Of a stretch of 9,090 nucleotides of DNA, positions 6,067-9,090 are shown piece by piece. The stretch's first letter is position 1; the number at the start of each line of letters is the position of its first letter. Below the pieces are notes generated by a model that was given only the letters and a program-made list of their open reading frames with translations, had not been told where the DNA came from and made no database searches. Where the stretch lies: positions 287 through 9,376 of the forward strand of contig JAUNSQ010000053.1 of the NCBI GenBank assembly GCA_030539135.1, read 5' to 3'. Position numbers and translations under genes: made by a program. This stretch comes from Synergistaceae bacterium. GTDB taxonomy: Bacteria; Synergistota; Synergistia; Synergistales; Synergistaceae.

Positions 6067-6560
6067 GGAGTGACCACCATTCTTTTACTTTTTTTGCGTT
6101 CCACGAGAGAAAGCCCGTGGTCTTTATAGCGCACGAGGACAAAGTGCGTCGCTGTGCTCTGTACTTCGTCGATGACCGCCAGCTTTGACGAGACGAAGTG
6201 AGATATCTCTTTCATCGTTGCCTTCTTGAGCAGCACGGCGAAGTCGTATCTCCCCGACATCAGATAGAGGGCTTCGACTTCTGGATACTGATATATCTTT
6301 TCCGCTATTTTATCGAATCCGTTGCCGCGCTGTGGCGTGACCTTCAGCTCAATGAGCGGCGATATCTTGTCGTCGTCGGTCTTGTCCCAGTTTATGAAGG
6401 CGTGATATCCGCAGATGATGTGTTCGTCCTCCATCTTCTTTATCTCGGCTGTGATATCCTTCTCTTTGAGGTCGAGCAGCACGGCGATATCCTTCGCCGA
6501 GAGCCGAGCGTCCTTTTCAAGAAGCGTTAGTATCCTCTCACGGTTTTTCTGGTCGAGCAT
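6063..6560 (-). CDS. Lrp/AsnC-family transcriptional regulator (AlaR-like)
   Basis: A 165-residue protein. An N-terminal winged helix-turn-helix (about 1-58; RERILTLLEKDARLSAKDIA begins the DNA-binding part) is followed by an RAM/AsnC ligand-binding domain (about 66-145), including ELKVTPQRGNGFDKIAEKIY (71-90), LYLMSGRYDF (98-107) and THFVLVRYKDHG (138-149). Lrp proteins form octamers of dimers and sense amino acids through the RAM domain. The RAM sequence strongly recalls B. subtilis AlaR (YugG), the activator of alaT, and the next gene is an aminotransferase overlapping by 4 nt. The likely job is amino-acid-responsive control of its own operon. ATG 6560 has AAAGGGGGA six bases upstream. The last ~15 residues (ERKKSKRMVVTP) are a basic extension beyond the usual end. 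Confidence 0.92.
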   Translation of the reverse strand: MLDQKNRERILTLLEKDARLSAKDIAVLLDLKEKDITAEIKKMEDEHIICGYHAFINWDKTDDDKISPLIELKVTPQRGNGFDKIAEKIYQYPEVEALYLMSGRYDFAVLLKKATMKEISHFVSSKLAVIDEVQSTATHFVLVRYKDHGLSLVERKKSKRMVVTP

Positions 6561-6599
6561 CGATAGTCCCCCTTTAATGATGATTTTTTGATTCAGATA

Positions 6600-6628
6600 A
6601 TTTTCTGTTTTGCAGCGTGATCAGTCAA
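6600..6628 (-). promoter_or_regulatory. predicted promoter of the lrp-aminotransferase operon
   Basis: On the minus strand, TTGACT (plus-strand AGTCAA, 6623-6628; 5/6 to the -35 consensus) is separated by 17 nt from GAAAAT (plus-strand ATTTTC, 6600-6605; 4/6 to TATAAT). It gives a leader of about 30-35 nt before ATG 6560. It lies clear of the terminator of the upstream mrp gene. Lrp operators are degenerate, and I could not define one here. Confidence 0.5.
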
Positions 6629-6690
6629 GAGCAAGCGGCGGTTATTTCAGCTTTGCCGCCCGCCTCGATATATTTGGGTAATTATAGCGC

Positions 6691-6720
6691 AAAAAAGCGG
6701 GGCGGAATTATCCGCCCCGC
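6691..6720 (-). terminator. rho-independent terminator of the mrp-nifX fusion gene
   Basis: A perfect 10-bp GC-rich stem (GCGGGGCGGA at 6697-6706 with TCCGCCCCGC at 6711-6720) around an ATTA loop. On the minus strand it is followed by six T (A-run at 6691-6696). It lies about 25 nt after the mrp stop at 6746. Confidence 0.93.
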
Positions 6721-6745
6721 CGCATATCCTTATATCGTTGTTCTC

Positions 6746-8005
6746 CTAGTGGCAGGAGTGCCCGCTGCCGTGGCAGCCGCGGCATGTCCCGCCCATCTCT
6801 TCGCCGTGACGCTCCCCATGTTCATGGTGTGTGCATTCGGCTGACGGGTCGTCCTTGATCTCCCCGGCCAGATAGCCTTTGACTGCGTCCTCTATGTTCC
6901 CGCTCACGCCGGACACCAAATCTATCCCTGCCTCCGCGAGAACCTGCTTCGCTCCGCCGCCGATGCCGCCGCATATCAACAGGTCAACGCCGTGCTCCTT
7001 TAGGAACGCGCCGAGCGCCTCATGCCCGCTGTCCTCCGCGTCTATCGTAGAGTGAGCCTGTATCTTGCCGCCCTCGACGTCGAACGTCTCAAAATATCTC
7101 GTGTGCCCAAAGTGCTGGAACACTGTGTGATCTTCGTCGGCAGTCACAGCTATGCGCAGTTTCTTCACCTTGTTCTCCATCCCCTCTATCATCTCTAAGG
7201 CCGCGTCCATCCAGTCCTTATTGAACTTCTCGATATCTCCCGCGTCGCACATCGCGGCGATCTCAGGGTCGATCGGCAGCCGACCGAGCACCTTCATATC
7301 GTGGCGTGCCGCGACCTCTTCGATTTTGCTGTCGCCGAAGAGCTTTATCTCCTTGCCGCAGTCGGGGCATTTGACATAGCTCATATTTTCGATAACGCCG
7401 AGTATAGGCACATCCATCTCCTCAGCCATCTTCACAGCCTTCTCGACAATCATCGAGACGAGGTCCTGCGGCGATGACACGATGATGATGCCGTCGAGCG
7501 GAAGCGACTGGAACACCGTAAGCGGTACGTCGCCAGTTCCCGGAGGCATGTCAACGAACATATATTCCTCGCAGCTCCAGATAACGCTGCTCCAAAACTG
7601 CTTTACGACGTCGGCGATCGCCGGGCCGCGCCAGATAACTGGCATTGTTGGGTCTTGCAGTATCAGATTGACCGACATGATGTCCGTCCCGCCTCGCGAC
7701 GTAACTGGGGTGATGCCCTGCTCATTGCTCGTCGCGGTAGCCGTTATGCCGAACGCCTTTGGTATCGACGGGCCGGTGATATCCGCGTCGAGTATCGCCG
7801 TCTGGTGCCCGCGCCTCTGCATGAGGACGGCCAAGAGCGACGTTACGAGAGACTTTCCAACTCCGCCTTTCCCGCTGACGACCCCAATGACCTTGCCCAC
7901 GCTGCTGAGAGGGTGCGGCGCTACGCGAAAGTCAAATCCCTCTTCGCGCGAGGCGCAGTCCTCAGAGCAGCTCCCGCATTCATGCGTGCAGTTCTCTTCA
8001 CTCAT
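6746..8005 (-). CDS. mrp: Mrp/NBP35-type Fe-S carrier P-loop ATPase fused to a NifX/NifB-like domain
   Basis: A 419-residue protein. Residues 1-20 carry a four-Cys cluster (Cys6, 10, 13, 17) in an Nbp35-like position. Residues 37-275 are the Mrp/ApbC ATPase: deviant Walker A GKGGVGKS (45-52), LDADITGPS (72-80), MPPGTGD (153-159), and CPDC (Cys213, Cys216), the pair that bridges the shared [4Fe-4S] cluster at the dimer interface. Residues 283-385 are a dinitrogenase Fe-Mo cofactor-type (NifX/NifB C-terminal) domain, with FQHFGHTRYFETFD (296-309) and ICGGIGGGAKQVL (344-356). The tail 391-419 has seven His and four Cys. The probable role is Fe-S or metallocofactor carrying in the cytoplasm; the domain order matches the Mrp(ORP) type known in Desulfovibrio. 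Start: AAGGAG (8015-8020) directly abuts ATG 8014, whereas ATG 8005 is 9 nt away, so I place the start at 8005. It follows a metal-transporting ATPase gene on the same strand. Confidence 0.9.
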   Translation of the reverse strand: MSEENCTHECGSCSEDCASREEGFDFRVAPHPLSSVGKVIGVVSGKGGVGKSLVTSLLAVLMQRRGHQTAILDADITGPSIPKAFGITATATSNEQGITPVTSRGGTDIMSVNLILQDPTMPVIWRGPAIADVVKQFWSSVIWSCEEYMFVDMPPGTGDVPLTVFQSLPLDGIIIVSSPQDLVSMIVEKAVKMAEEMDVPILGVIENMSYVKCPDCGKEIKLFGDSKIEEVAARHDMKVLGRLPIDPEIAAMCDAGDIEKFNKDWMDAALEMIEGMENKVKKLRIAVTADEDHTVFQHFGHTRYFETFDVEGGKIQAHSTIDAEDSGHEALGAFLKEHGVDLLICGGIGGGAKQVLAEAGIDLVSGVSGNIEDAVKGYLAGEIKDDPSAECTHHEHGERHGEEMGGTCRGCHGSGHSCH

Positions 8006-8046
8006 TATGAGCATCTCCTTTAAAAATTATTATGTTTTTTCACCAA

Positions 8047-8078
8047 TAAAGCAGCAGGAGGACTTTCTCCAGCCGCTT
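8047..8078 (-). terminator. stem-loop between the metal ATPase and mrp, possible terminator
   Basis: On the minus strand, AAGCGGCTGGAG pairs with CTCCTGCTGCTT (8067-8078 with 8049-8060; 12 positions, one G-U and one T-T mismatch) around AAAGTC, followed by TATT after the final TT. It starts 6 nt past the ATPase stop. The tail is short, so termination may be partial and mrp may receive some read-through. No strong separate mrp promoter was evident in the following 30 nt (the best -10-like hexamer is CATAAT, plus-strand 8028-8033). Confidence 0.5.
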
Positions 8079-8084
8079 ATCTTA

Positions 8085-9090
8085 TCAAACTCTCGAAGCC
8101 CTCGTCGCGTTTAGTATTGCCAGGAGAGCAACGCCGACGTCGGCGAAGATGGCCTCCCATAATCCCGCGAGCCCGACGGCCCCGAATATGAGGAACACTC
8201 CCTTGACTCCGAGCGCGAGGAACACGTTCTGCCATACTATACTGCGCGTCCTCTTTGCTATACGACGCAACGTGGCCACTTTGAGCGGCGAATCGTCGAG
8301 TATCACGGCGTCCGCCACCTCGACCGCGACCTGCGAACCGAAGCCGCCCATCGCTATGCCCGTCTCGGACGTGACGAGCACCGGCCCGTCGTTTACTCCG
8401 TCGCCGACGTATATCGTCTTCTTTGTATCGCCGCCACAGAGTTCGTTGAGCGCGTTGACTTTGTCCTCGGGCAGCAGCTCTGCTCGGTAACCGTCAAGCC
8501 CAAGTTCCTTGGCCGTCTTTTCCGCGACTTCTGCGCGGTCGCCCGTGAGCATGTATATAGATTTGATACCGACCTTGCGCAGCTCCTCTACGGCCTTGTA
8601 AGCGTCCTCGCGTATTGCGTCGGAGACGAGTATGTGTCCAAGGTATTTGCCGTCCTTCATAACGTGGTCCACTGTGCCTATCTCGGTTATCTCAGGCGTG
8701 TCTATCCCGTAGTCTGCCATCAGCGCGGCGTTGCCTGACGCGATGACGTGGCTTCCGTTCTTCATCACCATGCCCTTGCCGGGTATCTGCGTTATCTCCG
8801 CGCCTTGCGGAAGTTCAACGTCTCCGGCCGCCGCGATTATGGAGCGGGCGAGCGGGTGGTTGGACGCGCTTTCGGCGTATGCCGCCGTCTTGAGAAGCTC
8901 ATCCTCAGTAACGCCGTCCATAGGAATTATCTTCCTGACTTTGAACTGTCCGTATGTGAGCGTCCCCGTCTTATCGAAGACGGCCATGATAACGTTGCCG
9001 ACCTTGTCAAAGACGTTCGCGCCCTTGACGAGTATGCCCTTCTTGGACGCGCCGCCGATGCCGCCGAAGTAACCGAGCGGTATGGAGATG
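8085..9090 (-). CDS. heavy-metal P1B-type ATPase (Zn/Cd/Pb exporter, ZntA/CadA-like), C-terminal part
   Basis: 334 residues are visible; the gene is open to the right edge (first complete codon at 9089), so its N-terminal metal-binding domain and most membrane helices are outside. In the fragment: GASKKGILVKGANVFD, then DKTGTLT with the phosphorylated Asp39, SNHPLA with the P1B His-Pro pair (His78-Pro79), PGKGM (104-108), LTGD (181-184), GDGVND (229-234), and two final transmembrane segments (about 285-306 and 308-327). The last helices contain Lys296 (ALGVKGVF) and Asp317 (FADVGV), which correspond to ZntA Lys693 and Asp714, pointing to Zn2+/Cd2+/Pb2+ export rather than Cu+. The hinge reads NDGPVLVTSE where NDAPALA-type sequences are usual, a mild divergence. 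It lies upstream of mrp-nifX on the same strand. Confidence 0.93.
   Translation of the reverse strand, partial: ISIPLGYFGGIGGASKKGILVKGANVFDKVGNVIMAVFDKTGTLTYGQFKVRKIIPMDGVTEDELLKTAAYAESASNHPLARSIIAAAGDVELPQGAEITQIPGKGMVMKNGSHVIASGNAALMADYGIDTPEITEIGTVDHVMKDGKYLGHILVSDAIREDAYKAVEELRKVGIKSIYMLTGDRAEVAEKTAKELGLDGYRAELLPEDKVNALNELCGGDTKKTIYVGDGVNDGPVLVTSETGIAMGGFGSQVAVEVADAVILDDSPLKVATLRRIAKRTRSIVWQNVFLALGVKGVFLIFGAVGLAGLWEAIFADVGVALLAILNATRASRV

Noticed and set aside
5485..6129. 214-codon plus-strand open frame opposite the aminotransferase
   Set aside because: Antisense shadow of a clearly conserved gene; no recognisable family, no promoter or ribosome binding site, and high-GC sequence readily leaves such frames open.
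7482..8114. 210-codon plus-strand open frame opposite mrp
   Set aside because: It lies against the Mrp ATPase, crosses its start region and has a low-complexity Ser/Pro-type product with no domain.
1..9090. CRISPR array, tRNA/rRNA, insertion sequence, prophage or toxin-antitoxin genes
   Set aside because: No regularly spaced repeats, no cloverleaf-like segment, no transposase or integrase reading frame and no paired terminal repeats were seen; the intergenic gaps are all under 200 bases.

Overview
The window looks like a chromosomal segment of an anaerobic, amino-acid-fermenting bacterium. It is fairly GC-rich, with strong AGGAGG/GGAGGTGA-type ribosome binding sites and some GTG and TTG starts. 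The gene content fits an anaerobe: a citrate-lyase-type complex, a YqeB-type (selenium-dependent molybdenum hydroxylase system) protein, rubrerythrin, an Lrp/aminotransferase pair and an Mrp-NifX fusion. A Synergistota-like organism (Cloacibacillus-type) would fit, but that is an impression from content and composition, not a demonstrated assignment. Both ends cut through genes. There is no tRNA, rRNA, insertion sequence, CRISPR array or prophage signal, and no gene-free stretch longer than about 200 bases.

Layout. (1) Positions 2-3024, plus strand: the 3' end of a yqeB-like gene runs by a 1-nt stop/start overlap into citD, citE and citF. These encode the acyl carrier, beta and alpha subunits of a citrate-lyase-type enzyme. 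The accessory genes citC, citX and citG are not in view. A perfect 14-bp hairpin follows citF. (2) 3218-3751, plus strand: a monocistronic rubrerythrin for peroxide detoxification. It converges on a minus-strand gene, with a strong two-way terminator between them. (3) 3882-4754, minus strand: a predicted exported Ntn-hydrolase of the acyl-CoA:6-APA acyltransferase (peptidase C45-like) family with a TTG start. (4) 4888-6560, minus strand: an Lrp/AsnC regulator overlapping by 4 nt (GTGA) with a class I PLP aminotransferase. The arrangement resembles Bacillus subtilis alaR-alaT. It has its own promoter and terminator. (5) 6746-8005, minus strand: an Mrp/NBP35-type Fe-S carrier ATPase fused to a NifX/NifB-like domain, with a four-Cys N-terminus and a His/Cys-rich tail. 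(6) 8085 to the right edge, minus strand: the C-terminal third or more of a Zn/Cd/Pb-type P1B ATPase.

How they fit together: the citrate-lyase-type enzyme would split citrate (or citramalate) to acetate plus an oxo acid. The aminotransferase would interconvert amino acids and oxo acids under Lrp control. Rubrerythrin, Mrp-NifX and the metal pump serve oxidative defence, Fe-S/metallocofactor assembly and metal homeostasis. I do not see a clearly new multi-gene system. The points most worth a second look are the Mrp-NifX fusion with its metal-binding-like tail next to a metal pump, the yqeB-cit translational coupling, and a nearly identical 21-nt element preceding the two plus-strand gene-end hairpins.
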